Source of the DNA: Marinoscillum sp964351625
GTDB lineage: Bacteria > Bacteroidota > Bacteroidia > Cytophagales > Cyclobacteriaceae
Length of the DNA stretch: 64,000 nt
Assembly: GCA_964351625.1 (NCBI GenBank)
Contig: CAYGOV010000010.1
Span: 1-64,000 of the forward strand
Direction: 5' to 3'
Shown here: positions 55,764 to 64,000 of the stretch, in pieces
Numbering within the stretch: the stretch's first letter is position 1
How the letters are laid out: each line of letters starts with the position of its first letter
Position numbers and translations under genes: made by a program
Notes under the pieces: model-generated
Database searches by the model: none
The model's input: only the letters and a program-made list of their open reading frames with translations
What the model was told of the DNA's origin: nothing

Positions 55764-56987
55764 TTAATTAATTTGAATCGACTGCCGAGCAACTACCATT
55801 TCGCTTTGAAGGGCAATTTCAAGCTCCTCATTTGTAGGGATCACCCATACCTCAACTTTGCTGTTAGCTGTTTGAATTGCGCGGTTTCCATCTACACGCA
55901 TTGTGTTTTTGCTTTTATCTAATTCAATACCTAAAACCTCTAGGTTTTCACAGATCAAGCTTCTGAGCTCGGGGCTGTTTTCACCTATTCCCGCAGTGAA
56001 TACAATCGCATCCAAAGCACCCATCTCAGCAGTGTAAGCACCAATGTATTTTTTGATCCGCTGTACGTACATATCTATGGCTAAAGAAGCATTGGCATCA
56101 CCCGCTGCCCTTTTTCCCATCACATCGCGCATGTCATTGCTTCCTGCGATCCCTTTCAAACCACTTTCCTTATTGAGCATGGTGTCTATTTCTTCAAAAG
56201 ACATTCCTAGCTTAGTGCCCAGAAAAAATGGAATTGATGGGTCTATGTCTCCAGAGCGTGTCCCCATCATAATACCTGCTAGTGGGCTTAGTCCCATACT
56301 TGTGTCGAGACACTTTCCTGCTTTTACAGCGGTCATACTGCAGCCATTGCCAAGGTGAATTGTAATGATCGCCGATTGGTTAGCTGGCTTTTGTATTAAA
56401 TTTAAGGCTTGTTTCGAGACATATGCATGCGAAGTGCCGTGCATGCCATAGGCCCGGATTTTATCTTGCTCGTAGTATTTGTTAGGAAGGGGATACCTGT
56501 AAGATTTAGGAGGCATGGTCTGATGAAAGGCCGTATCAAATGCTGCAATTTGGGTTGCCTTTGGAAAGAATTTCTCTGCTACCTCTATACCTTGGAGATT
56601 TGCAGGATTGTGAAGTGGAGCAAGGGGAATCAATTCTCTGATTTTCGCTTTTAATTCTTCAGTTATCAGCGTTGCTTCGCTATAAGTTTCTCCGCCGTGA
56701 ACTACCCGATGACCAACTGCAGCTACTTCGGTAGTATCTTTAATGATGTTGTTTTTAGGATCAGTGAGCACAGCGACTATTTTCTCCAGACCCGAAACAT
56801 GGTCAGGGATAGATATTACTTCTTTTATCTTCAGTTCCTCACCATTTTGAAAGATTGTATAAGCTATTGAGGAAGAAGGATCACCTAAGCGATCTACTTG
56901 ACCTTTTGTAATGACTTGCTGCCCTTCCATTTCAAATAATACATATTTGATCGAAGAGCTTCCTGTATTAATCACTAAAATTTTCAT
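55764..56987 (-). CDS. ackA: Acetate kinase
   Basis: A 407-residue enzyme converting acetyl phosphate and ADP to acetate and ATP. Family signatures are clear: VINTGSSSIKY at 4-14, GHRVVHGG near 87-94, AFDTAFHQTMP, GTSHAYVS, HLGNGCSM near 209-216, MGTRSGDIDP and FTAGIGENS. It lies 20 bases after pta, as usual. The C-terminal half is duplicated in degenerate form at 15760-16395. In a sugar-rich region it also serves acetate overflow and could recover acetyl groups after deacetylation. Call is secure. Confidence 0.96.
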   Translation of the reverse strand: MKILVINTGSSSIKYVLFEMEGQQVITKGQVDRLGDPSSSIAYTIFQNGEELKIKEVISIPDHVSGLEKIVAVLTDPKNNIIKDTTEVAAVGHRVVHGGETYSEATLITEELKAKIRELIPLAPLHNPANLQGIEVAEKFFPKATQIAAFDTAFHQTMPPKSYRYPLPNKYYEQDKIRAYGMHGTSHAYVSKQALNLIQKPANQSAIITIHLGNGCSMTAVKAGKCLDTSMGLSPLAGIMMGTRSGDIDPSIPFFLGTKLGMSFEEIDTMLNKESGLKGIAGSNDMRDVMGKRAAGDANASLAIDMYVQRIKKYIGAYTAEMGALDAIVFTAGIGENSPELRSLICENLEVLGIELDKSKNTMRVDGNRAIQTANSKVEVWVIPTNEELEIALQSEMVVARQSIQIN

Positions 56988-57007
56988 ACCTGCTTTTGCT
57001 TAGAAAA

Positions 57008-59113
57008 TTACTTCTCGTTTTGTGCTTGAATAGCTGTGATTACCACTGTATTCACAATATCCGTAACAGTGCAGCCTCTACTAAGGTCATTCACTGGTTT
57101 GTTCAATCCCTGAAGTACAGGACCGATAGCAATTGCACCAGTTTCTCGCTGAACAGCTTTGTAAGTATTGTTTCCTGTATTCAAATCAGGAAATATCAAA
57201 ACACTTGCTTGGCCAGCTACTTCAGACCCAGGCATTTTTTGTTGACCAACCCCCATATCAACGGCTGCATCGTATTGGATAGGGCCTTCAATTTTGAGGG
57301 TAGGATTCTTGGCTTTTGCCATTTCTGTAGCTGCTCGCACTTTTTCTACTTCTTCGCCTTTCCCTGATGATCCAGAGGAGTAGGAGAGCATAGCAACCTT
57401 AGGTTCGAGACCAAAAGCAATAGTTGTTTCCGCAGAAGAAAGAGCGATTTCTGCTAACTGCTCAGCATTAGGGTTGGGATTTACAGCACAGTCGCCATAA
57501 ACCAACACTCGGTCTTCCAAGCACATGAAGAAAACAGAAGAAACCACGGAATATCCAGGCTTGGTTTTGATCAATTGCAAAGCTGGCCTAATCGTATGTT
57601 GCGTAGTATTTACTGCTCCAGATACCATACCATCAGCATCGCCCATATGTACCATCATGGTTCCAAAATAAGTCGTGTCTCTTAGTAAATCTTTGGCCAT
57701 GTCTATGTTGACACCCTTGTGTTTACGGGCCTCATAGAGCGCTACGACATAATCCGAGAATTTCGGGTGCTTCAAAGGGTCAATAATGGTGATACTGGCT
57801 TTGTCAAGAATCAAACCTAGTCTAATAATATCTTTTTGGATTTGCTCTTCATCGCCAAGGATAATAAGGTCTACCAATTCTCTTGATGCAAGAATTTCCG
57901 CTGCTTTCAATATACGTTCATCTCCACCTTCTGGCAAAACAATTCGCTTTTTGTCTGATTTGGCTTTTTTGAATAATCTATACTCAAACATCTTAGGAGT
58001 CAATACGCTACTAGGAGTCAATACCTTCATTTTCTCTATAAGTTGATTGATCGCTATATTTCTTTCAAAATGCTGAAGCGCCAAGGAGATTTTTCGATGG
58101 TTGGTTGGTTTAATGTAAGAACGCACATTAGAAACGTTTTGTGCTGTGTCGAAAGTGTTGGTATCGACCGCTAGAATAGGAACAATATCAGTAAGACCTT
58201 CTAGTAGCTTATGGTATGCCTCTTCCAGTTCGTATCCAGCTGATAAGATGATACCACTTAATGATGGATAATTAGACGATTGGTGAGCTTGCAATGTTGT
58301 CATCACTATATCTCCTCGATCACCAGGGGTGATTATAAGAGAATTTTCCTTTATTCGCTTAAGGTAATTGTGCGGTTGCATCGCGGCTATTGTATAATAA
58401 TATGCAAGTCGCTCTAACTGGTTTCCACCATACAATACTTTGGCACCCAATGCATCTACAATTTCAGCGATGCTAGGACTGCTGAGTGCTTGATCTGGAG
58501 GTAAGAAATCCACGTTCCTCAGATCCTTAGGAAGGTGTGCTTTGAGCTCTTTTTCAAGAGCGATTTTGATGGAATCCGGCACAAGATTCACGATTACTTT
58601 TATAACCTGACATCCTTTTGCAAGAAACCCCTCTACATTTTGATAAATCACATAGGCGAGTTCTTCAATACTTGTGACTTCATCAGCCTTGCCTACCACC
58701 ACTACTGGGCTGCCAAGATTTTTAACTATTTCTTGATTCAAGTTATACTCAAATACAGAGCTTTTTCCTTCATAGTCTGACCCCTCAATAACAATAAAAT
58801 CGAACTGATCTTCTAAAGCCTTATATTTTTCAATGATGCCGTCGATGATTTCATCATGTTTACCATGAGCCTCCAAATCTTGGAGCTGGTCGGTCGTGTA
58901 GCCATATAGTTCCTCGTATTTGGCGGAAATCTTAAAATGCGTCATAAACAAGTCAATATCTTGATCGCGGGTTTCTCCTGGCTTGCTTTTGATGATAGGT
59001 CTGAATATTCCAACTTTTTGAGTGGATCTCAGCAAATGCTCCATAAACCCAAGGGTGATAATTGACTTGCCGCAATAGGCTTCTGTAGGGTTGATATAAA
59101 TTGAATTATTCAT
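57008..59113 (-). CDS. pta: Phosphate acetyltransferase, long form
   Basis: A 701-residue enzyme exchanging acetyl-CoA and acetyl phosphate. It is the long, regulated form: an N-terminal P-loop-like domain (about 1-200, NPTEAYCGKSIITLG), a DRTGG domain (about 215-330, IITPGDRGDIVMTTLQAHQSS), and the catalytic PTA domain from about 375 (IVLPEGGDERILKAAEIL, then MLSYSSGSSGKGEEV and GPVLQGLNKPVNDLSRGC). First gene of the pta-ackA operon; 360 gene-free bases lie upstream. Secure. Confidence 0.96.
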   Translation of the reverse strand: MNNSIYINPTEAYCGKSIITLGFMEHLLRSTQKVGIFRPIIKSKPGETRDQDIDLFMTHFKISAKYEELYGYTTDQLQDLEAHGKHDEIIDGIIEKYKALEDQFDFIVIEGSDYEGKSSVFEYNLNQEIVKNLGSPVVVVGKADEVTSIEELAYVIYQNVEGFLAKGCQVIKVIVNLVPDSIKIALEKELKAHLPKDLRNVDFLPPDQALSSPSIAEIVDALGAKVLYGGNQLERLAYYYTIAAMQPHNYLKRIKENSLIITPGDRGDIVMTTLQAHQSSNYPSLSGIILSAGYELEEAYHKLLEGLTDIVPILAVDTNTFDTAQNVSNVRSYIKPTNHRKISLALQHFERNIAINQLIEKMKVLTPSSVLTPKMFEYRLFKKAKSDKKRIVLPEGGDERILKAAEILASRELVDLIILGDEEQIQKDIIRLGLILDKASITIIDPLKHPKFSDYVVALYEARKHKGVNIDMAKDLLRDTTYFGTMMVHMGDADGMVSGAVNTTQHTIRPALQLIKTKPGYSVVSSVFFMCLEDRVLVYGDCAVNPNPNAEQLAEIALSSAETTIAFGLEPKVAMLSYSSGSSGKGEEVEKVRAATEMAKAKNPTLKIEGPIQYDAAVDMGVGQQKMPGSEVAGQASVLIFPDLNTGNNTYKAVQRETGAIAIGPVLQGLNKPVNDLSRGCTVTDIVNTVVITAIQAQNEK

Positions 59114-59473
59114 GTCTGCTGCTGATAAGTATGGTTGATGGGCCCAATTGATTCATTTTTGAAAACCGTATATTTATTAGAAATATTGAATTTTCGGCAA
59201 AGCTAAACGAGTGATCATGCTGTGAACATAACATAGATCAGGTAAACATGAAAGACTTATCATCTAGATATCTAGCTCGGTGTAAAACGGTGTTGCGATT
59301 AATTCAATTATTATGGAAGCTACCTCAGGTTGTTGATTTAGATAGACTAAAGTGAGGACACCAAACCCTAAGCACGGGTATAGATAATTCAATCTTAGCT
59401 TCTAAATTGAGGTCCTAGCATTTAATTTTTTGAATATATTCGCTTTCATCACTAAATCACTACTACTCTGAAT
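59114..59473. other. 360 bases between pta and the Nudix regulator
   Basis: Divergent upstream regions of two operons. A 35-codon ORF on the + strand (59248-59355, starting MKDLSSRYLARCKTVL) has a helical, protein-like composition but no family I recognise; it may be a remnant helix-turn-helix or chance. No clear TAnnTTTG promoter or terminator was found. Confidence 0.4.
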
Positions 59474-60124
59474 TTGCTCAACACCACAGTAACTACAGAT
59501 GCATATGAAACAACCATTACTGTTGACTGTGCAGTCTTTGGCTTTCAAGAGAATGAGGTGAAAGTGCTTTTAGTCAAGCGGTCTATTGAGCCATTCAAGG
59601 GCTATTGGATGTTGCCTGGTGGTATTATGGGGGCAGGTCAAACGCTAGAAGAAGCGGTCAACCTAGTATTGTTCAATCTTACAGGTATAGAAAACGTACA
59701 TCAAGAGCAGGTTAAAGTTTATAGCACGGTAGATCGGCATCCAGTCAAGCGAGTAGTAACCGTTTGTTTTTATGCGCTGATTAAGCCGGAAAATCATCCT
59801 GTGATCGCCAAGAATTATGTTTCCGATGTGAAATGGCTTTCTTTAAAAGAGCTACCAAGTTTGGGTTTTGATCACAATCAACTAGTAGATGACTCTTGGG
59901 GAAAGCTTCGTGAGAACGCCGAGAATCATCTGACTTTTGGGGAGTTACTTCCAGAAAAGTTTACCCTAAAAGAATTGCAAGATCTCTTTGAGAGCATTAG
60001 GGGAGAGGCCTTAGACCGACGCAATTTCAGGAAAAAGATTCTTTTAACTGGCCTTTTGCATCCCACCAACGAAAAAAAGGCTGGCGCCAAGGGGGGGCCT
60101 GAGCTCTATACACTCAAGCGATAG
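59474..60124 (+). CDS. Nudix-type transcriptional regulator (NrtR/AraR-like)
   Basis: A 216-residue protein that must start at TTG 59474 or another non-ATG codon: the first in-frame ATG falls inside the Nudix core. Residues about 13-140 are a Nudix domain (TITVDCAVFGF, SIEPFKGYWMLPGGIMG), but the Nudix box is ruined: after TLEEA the REUxEE part reads VNLVLFNLTGI, so hydrolase activity is unlikely. The C-terminal 75 residues (FTLKELQDLFESIRGEALDRRNFRKKIL) form the winged helix of NrtR-type regulators. Bacteroidota use such proteins (AraR) as sugar-pathway repressors. Its position before the glucuronate genes suggests it controls them in response to a sugar or sugar acid. Confidence 0.82.
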   Translation: MLNTTVTTDAYETTITVDCAVFGFQENEVKVLLVKRSIEPFKGYWMLPGGIMGAGQTLEEAVNLVLFNLTGIENVHQEQVKVYSTVDRHPVKRVVTVCFYALIKPENHPVIAKNYVSDVKWLSLKELPSLGFDHNQLVDDSWGKLRENAENHLTFGELLPEKFTLKELQDLFESIRGEALDRRNFRKKILLTGLLHPTNEKKAGAKGGPELYTLKR

Positions 60125-60225
60125 ATTCCTATACAATTTCTTCTTGTGGATTTTAATTAATTGTATTAGGCGAATTTGCGATCTTTAATTACTGCGTATA
60201 TATTACACAGATAATTTTGGTTAGA

Positions 60226-60321
60226 ATGAAATACCTCTCTGTATCTATTGTCTTTGTTTCAATACTTAGCTGTTCTGAGATATGCAGATTGAAGCTTCTG
60301 AATCTGACCACTTTCTCATAA
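60226..60321 (+). CDS. Small lipoprotein-signal ORF, possible gene remnant
   Basis: A 31-codon ORF reading MKYLSVSIVFVSILSCSE at its start, a textbook lipoprotein signal with Cys16 in a lipobox, but stopping 15 residues later without any domain. A TAATTTTG promoter-like word lies at 60212-60219, only seven bases before its ATG. It is either a very small lipoprotein, the surviving 5' end of a deleted gene, or chance. It sits in the leader region of the glucuronate operon. Confidence 0.3.
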   Translation: MKYLSVSIVFVSILSCSEICRLKLLNLTTFS

Positions 60322-60358
60322 AACTTATTTTAGCTAGTAAAATATAAAATTCAGTATA

Positions 60359-61192
60359 ATGAACCTTGACGGAAAAGTAGCGATAGTGACCGGTGGAGGA
60401 GGAATTCTCTGCAGCACGTTGGCACATGCGCTTGCGAAAAGTGGCGCAAAAGTTGCCATTTTAGATTTAAAGTTAGATGCAGCTAAGGCAGTTGCAGATG
60501 ACATCAACCAAGCAGGGGGAAAGGCAATAGGCATTGCTGCGAATGTTTTAGAAATCGAGAGTCTTCGAGCGGCTCATGAGGAAGTGAAGAAAACTCTAGG
60601 TCCATGCAGTATCCTAGTGAATGGCGCTGGCGGAAATCATCCAAAAGGCACCACTTCGAAAACACATCTTTTTGCAGAGGATTTAACATCTACTGAGGAG
60701 ATCAAAACCTTTTTTGATCTAGACTCTGATGGGATTCAGTTTGTTTTCAATCTTAATTTTATTGGAACGCTGCTACCTACGCAGGTTTTTGCAAAGGATA
60801 TGGTAGGTATGGAAGGCTGTTCGGTGATCAATATTTCATCTATGAATGCTTTCACGCCTTTGACCAAAATCCCTGCATACAGCGGAGCGAAAGCAGCCGT
60901 GAGTAATTTCACTCAATGGCTGGCGGTTCATTTTTCCAAAGTCGGCATTCGCGTGAATGCGCTGGCACCAGGTTTCTTTTTGACAGACCAAAACAGATCG
61001 TTGCTCACTCAAGTTGATGGCTCTTTGACGGATAGAGGCAATACGATTATTGACCATACACCTATGGGGAGATTTGGAGAGCCAGAGGATCTTGCTGGAA
61101 CACTGCTTTGGCTATGTGGTGACGGATCTAAGTTCGTCACTGGAGTGGTCATTCCTATTGATGGTGGTTTTAGCGCTTTTAGCGGAGTATAA
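60359..61192 (+). CDS. SDR-family D-mannonate oxidoreductase (fructuronate reductase)
   Basis: A 277-residue short-chain dehydrogenase: AIVTGGGGILCST (about 8-20) is the NAD(P) loop, VNGAGGNHPKG near 86-96 the NAG region, INISSMNAF supplies the Ser, and YSGAKAAVS the Y-x-x-x-K pair. It matches the SDR group that replaces UxuB in Bacteroidota, converting D-fructuronate to D-mannonate. Being two bases before uxuA and in line with uxaC supports this: UxaC, this enzyme and UxuA carry glucuronate to 2-keto-3-deoxygluconate. Reaction direction is by pathway knowledge. Confidence 0.88.
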   Translation: MNLDGKVAIVTGGGGILCSTLAHALAKSGAKVAILDLKLDAAKAVADDINQAGGKAIGIAANVLEIESLRAAHEEVKKTLGPCSILVNGAGGNHPKGTTSKTHLFAEDLTSTEEIKTFFDLDSDGIQFVFNLNFIGTLLPTQVFAKDMVGMEGCSVINISSMNAFTPLTKIPAYSGAKAAVSNFTQWLAVHFSKVGIRVNALAPGFFLTDQNRSLLTQVDGSLTDRGNTIIDHTPMGRFGEPEDLAGTLLWLCGDGSKFVTGVVIPIDGGFSAFSGV

Positions 61193-61194
61193 TC

Positions 61195-62391
61195 ATGAAG
61201 AATAATCAACTCGAACAAACATGGAGATGGTACGGTCCGAAGGATCTCGTATCGCTCGCTGATATCAAAATGTCTGGCGCTACGGGCATTGTAACGGCAT
61301 TGCATCACATCCCTAATGGCTTGGTATGGACTGTAGAGGAAATTCAAAAGCGTAAAGCTGAAATAGAAACTGCGGGTCTTACATGGTCCGTGGTGGAAAG
61401 CATCCCTGTGCATGAGGACATCAAGAAGCGTACGGGCAATTATGCTCAGTTCATCGAGAATTACCAGCAAAGCATTCGCAATCTTGGTGAATGTGGTGTA
61501 GATACCGTCTGCTATAATTTCATGCCGGTACTGGATTGGACAAGGACAGATTTGAGTTTCGAAATGCCTGACGGCTCAAAGGCCTTGCGATTTGATGCGG
61601 CTGAATTTGCCGCTTTTGAATTATTTCTGCTAAAGAGGCCAGGCGCTGAGGGAGATTACTCCGAAGCGCAAAAGGAAAAGGCCAAGTTGGCTTTTGACAC
61701 GATGAGTACTGCCCAGAAAGATCAATTGGTCAATAACATCATTGCAGGATTACCAGGAGCGGAGGAAGGTTATACCTTGGAGCAATTCCAAAATGTCTTG
61801 GATACCTATCAAAACATAGACGAGCGCAAGCTCAAGGACAATCTTTATGAATTCCTGAAAGCCATAATACCAGTAGCTGAGCAAGCTGGCGTGTTGATGG
61901 CAATTCATCCTGATGATCCGCCATTTCCAATACTTGGTCTGCCACGCGTGGTGAGCACAGAGGCTGACGCTAAGGAATTGATAGACGCAATTGATAGTAC
62001 ATTCAATGGTCTTTGCTTCTGCACAGGATCTTATGGTGTAAGAGCTGATAATGACTTGGCTGGAATGGTTACCCGATTAGGTCACAGGATCAATTTTATT
62101 CATCTAAGAGCTACGAAGCGAGACGCGTATGGTAATTTCCATGAAGCTGATCATTTAGCTGGAGACGTAGACATGTACGCTGTGATGAAAGCTTTGGTAT
62201 TGGAGCAAAATCAAAGGGTGACGTCAGGTAGAGAAGATTTTAAGTTACCAATGCGACCAGATCATGGTCACCAAATGCTTGATGATTTGCACAAAAAAAC
62301 CAACCCAGGTTATTCTGCCATCGGCAGATTGCGGGGACTTGCAGAACTGCGAGGATTGGAGTTGGGAATCAGAAGATCACTAGATATATGA
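61195..62391 (+). CDS. uxuA: Mannonate dehydratase
   Basis: A 398-residue UxuA, a TIM-barrel metal enzyme dehydrating D-mannonate to 2-keto-3-deoxygluconate. Typical sequences are WRWYGPKDLVSL at 11-22, GIVTALHHIPNG, YNFMPVLDWTRT, MAIHPDDPPFPILGLPR near 238-254, NDLAGM and RPDHGHQM near the end (metal ligands His and Asp). Length is the family norm. It overlaps uxaC by four bases (ATGA). Secure. Confidence 0.96.
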   Translation: MKNNQLEQTWRWYGPKDLVSLADIKMSGATGIVTALHHIPNGLVWTVEEIQKRKAEIETAGLTWSVVESIPVHEDIKKRTGNYAQFIENYQQSIRNLGECGVDTVCYNFMPVLDWTRTDLSFEMPDGSKALRFDAAEFAAFELFLLKRPGAEGDYSEAQKEKAKLAFDTMSTAQKDQLVNNIIAGLPGAEEGYTLEQFQNVLDTYQNIDERKLKDNLYEFLKAIIPVAEQAGVLMAIHPDDPPFPILGLPRVVSTEADAKELIDAIDSTFNGLCFCTGSYGVRADNDLAGMVTRLGHRINFIHLRATKRDAYGNFHEADHLAGDVDMYAVMKALVLEQNQRVTSGREDFKLPMRPDHGHQMLDDLHKKTNPGYSAIGRLRGLAELRGLELGIRRSLDI

Positions 62392-63788
62392 AGCAATTTT
62401 TAGATCAGGATTTTCTCCTGGAAAATGAGACGGCTCAAAAGCTTTATCATGGTTACGCCGCTAAGATGCCCATCGTGGATTACCACTGCCATCTTTCCCC
62501 AAAGGACATAGCAGAGGATCGCATCTTTAATAACATCACTGAGGCATGGTTACAGGGAGATCATTACAAATGGAGAGCCATGCGTGCCAATGGTGTGGAT
62601 GAGCATTTCATAACTGGTGATGCTTCTCCAAAGGAAAAGTTTATGAAATGGGCGGCTACTGTGCCCAATACTTTCCGAAATCCATTATACCATTGGACGC
62701 ATCTAGAGCTGCAGAGATACTTCGATATCCACGATCTGCTCAACGCAGAAAGTGCGGAGCGCATCTATGATGAGGCTTCCGCCAAACTCCAAACAAAGGA
62801 ATATTCGTGTCGGGCGCTAATGCTAAAGATGAATGTGCGGATGGTTGGCACTACTGATGATCCCATAGATGATCTCAAATACCATAAACAGCTAAGCACG
62901 GAGAATTTTGCTGTGAAGATACTACCAACCTTCCGGCCAGATCGGCTCTATGCGGTAGATCAGCCTACTTCCTTTTTGAAATATTTAGAATTGCTCGGTG
63001 AGCTAAATGGTGCGCCTATTGATACATTTGAAGGACTTTTGGCAGCTGCCAAAAAGCGCGTTGATTACTTCCATGAAGCGGGAGGACTATTGTCTGATCA
63101 TGGTTTGGATCAGCTTTATCCTGACGCATATTCATTGCCGCAGACTACTGAGATTTTTGATTTGGTTTTGAATGGCAAAGAAATCAGCCAGCGCCAAGTG
63201 GAAATTTTCAAAATGACCATGATCACCGAATTGGCGAAGATGTATCATGCCAAAGGTTGGACGCAGCAGTATCACCTAGGAGCTATTCGTAATAACAATA
63301 CTCGGTTGCTGTCTAAACTAGGACCTGACACAGGTTTTGACTCCATCGGGGACTTCTCCCAAATCAAAGCCTTGTCAAAATTCCTAAATCAACTCGACGG
63401 TAGCGATCAGCTGGCCCAAACGATTTTATACAATCTCAATTCTTCCGACAATGAAGCATTTGCTACCATGGCAGGCAACTTCAACGATGGCTCAGTAGCA
63501 GGTAAAATTCAGTTTGGCTCTGGGTGGTGGTTTTTGGATCAGAAGGATGGCATGGAGAAGCAGCTCAATGCGCTTTCCAATATGGGGCTGCTTAGCCAAT
63601 TCATTGGAATGCTCACGGATAGTAGAAGCTTTTTGTCTTATCCCAGACATGAATATTTCAGACGTATTCTATGCAATCTGATAGGCAAAGATGTGGAAAA
63701 TGGAGAGTTGCCAAATGACATAGAATGGCTTGGGCAGCATGTTGAGAATATCTGCTACAATAATGCTTCAGCATATTTCAAATTTTAG
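62388..63788 (+). CDS. uxaC: Glucuronate/galacturonate isomerase
   Basis: A 466-residue uronate isomerase of the amidohydrolase superfamily, turning D-glucuronate to D-fructuronate (or galacturonate to tagaturonate). VDYHCHLSPKDIAEDR near 26-41 supplies the strand-1 His pair; GTTDDPIDDLKYH, PTFRPDRLY, QYHLGAIRNNNTRL and SDNEAFATM are typical, with TDSRSFLSYPRHEYFRR near the C-terminus. Translationally coupled to uxuA. Since only mannonate-branch genes are here, glucuronate is the probable substrate. Secure. Confidence 0.96.
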   Translation: MKQFLDQDFLLENETAQKLYHGYAAKMPIVDYHCHLSPKDIAEDRIFNNITEAWLQGDHYKWRAMRANGVDEHFITGDASPKEKFMKWAATVPNTFRNPLYHWTHLELQRYFDIHDLLNAESAERIYDEASAKLQTKEYSCRALMLKMNVRMVGTTDDPIDDLKYHKQLSTENFAVKILPTFRPDRLYAVDQPTSFLKYLELLGELNGAPIDTFEGLLAAAKKRVDYFHEAGGLLSDHGLDQLYPDAYSLPQTTEIFDLVLNGKEISQRQVEIFKMTMITELAKMYHAKGWTQQYHLGAIRNNNTRLLSKLGPDTGFDSIGDFSQIKALSKFLNQLDGSDQLAQTILYNLNSSDNEAFATMAGNFNDGSVAGKIQFGSGWWFLDQKDGMEKQLNALSNMGLLSQFIGMLTDSRSFLSYPRHEYFRRILCNLIGKDVENGELPNDIEWLGQHVENICYNNASAYFKF

Positions 63789-63851
63789 AGATAAATAAAC
63801 CAACTTGATCATGTTAAAAGTTTTTAATTTGACTAAAACCAATAAGAAAGT

Positions 63852-64000
63852 TTGATTCGCTTTACTCACATAATCCTAGCAATCCTGTCTGTCATGCTAC
63901 TGGGCAGTTGTGATCCAAAGGGTGATGTAAAAGTGCTCAAATTGGCACATGCCTTAGATATTAGCCATCCGGTTCATATTGGGATCGTAAATATGGCGGA
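63852..64000 (+). CDS. dctP: TRAP transporter substrate-binding lipoprotein DctP, 5' part
   Basis: Open to the window end. The frame has no ATG before the signal peptide: a TAA stop lies just upstream, so translation starts at TTG 63852, giving LIRFTHIILAILSVMLLGSC (Cys20). Then comes LKLAHALDISHPVHIGIVNMA, the standard opening of DctP-type periplasmic binding proteins. With the uronate genes upstream it should bind glucuronate or a related acid for a TRAP importer. The TTG overlaps the stop of a 14-codon ORF (63811-63855), an unusual start discussed in the findings. Confidence 0.8.
   Translation, partial: MIRFTHIILAILSVMLLGSCDPKGDVKVLKLAHALDISHPVHIGIVNMA

Noticed and set aside
59474..60124. 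Active Nudix hydrolase.
   Set aside because: The Nudix box lacks the REUxEE metal ligands, and a winged-helix C-terminus is present.
61009..61470. Minus-strand ORF of 153 codons across the SDR-uxuA junction.
   Set aside because: Both + strand genes are full length and recognisable; the antisense frame has no family features.
1..64000. CRISPR arrays, tRNA/rRNA genes, integrases or insertion sequences.
   Set aside because: None found on reading; island transfer is therefore argued only from the ackA duplication.

Overview
The window is typical of a Bacteroidota (Bacteroidetes) genome, probably a marine or polysaccharide-degrading lineage such as the Cytophagales or flavobacteria. The evidence is a SusC/SusD pair, five proteins ending in type IX secretion (T9SS) sorting domains, many Bacteroidetes-type lipoproteins, weak ribosome-binding sites, and moderately AT-rich DNA. 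Almost everything concerns carbohydrate uptake and breakdown. I see no rRNA, tRNA, CRISPR array, phage genes or intact insertion sequence.

Layout. (1) 1-11.2 kb, + strand: the end of a ThuA-like gene, then GH3, GH5-CBM6, a cytochrome c/sugar dehydrogenase fusion, GH2, an unassigned clan-A glycosidase with Fn3, CBM6 and T9SS domains, and a second GH5. This is a secreted glucan/glycan-degradation run. (2) 11.8-15.7 kb, +: a double DUF1080 protein and two exported Gfo/Idh/MocA oxidoreductases, the gene set of 3-keto-glycoside cleavage. (3) 15.8-19.2 kb, -: a broken second copy of ackA and a DUF5916 outer-membrane protein. (4) 19.5-30.5 kb: a NagX/DUF5009-like membrane protein; a minus-strand operon of SSS symporter, LacC-type kinase, FG-GAP/UnbV protein, vanadium haloperoxidase-like protein and DUF4832-like protein; and a divergent GH109-type gene. 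(5) 30.6-45.3 kb: GH31; a tight seven-gene minus-strand operon (agaS, PfkB kinase, class II aldolase, amidohydrolase, GH36, YHS protein, deacetylase-like protein); its divergent DeoR/AgaR regulator; a DUF4874/DUF4832 T9SS protein; and a PKD lipoprotein. (6) 45.3-55.6 kb: an EamA transporter, SusC/SusD, and three more DUF4832-type or related TIM-barrel proteins. (7) 55.8-59.1 kb: pta-ackA. (8) 59.5-64 kb: a Nudix-type regulator, then the glucuronate route (mannonate oxidoreductase, uxuA, uxaC) and the start of a TRAP transporter dctP.

How it fits together. Regions 4-6 look like one polysaccharide utilisation locus for an alpha-linked galactose/galactosamine polymer. GH109, GH36 and GH31 candidates would release the sugar. 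SusCD, the SSS symporter or the EamA protein would import it. AgaS, two PfkB kinases and a tagatose-bisphosphate-type aldolase would feed it to glycolysis under AgaR control. No recognisable GalNAc-6-phosphate deacetylase is present. Five proteins with a W-x-E motif, four of which also carry a G-G-E motif, are the best candidates for uncharacterised glycosidases of this locus. The whole 15.8-56.4 kb segment is bounded by two ackA copies in the same orientation, one of them degenerate, which suggests how the island arrived.
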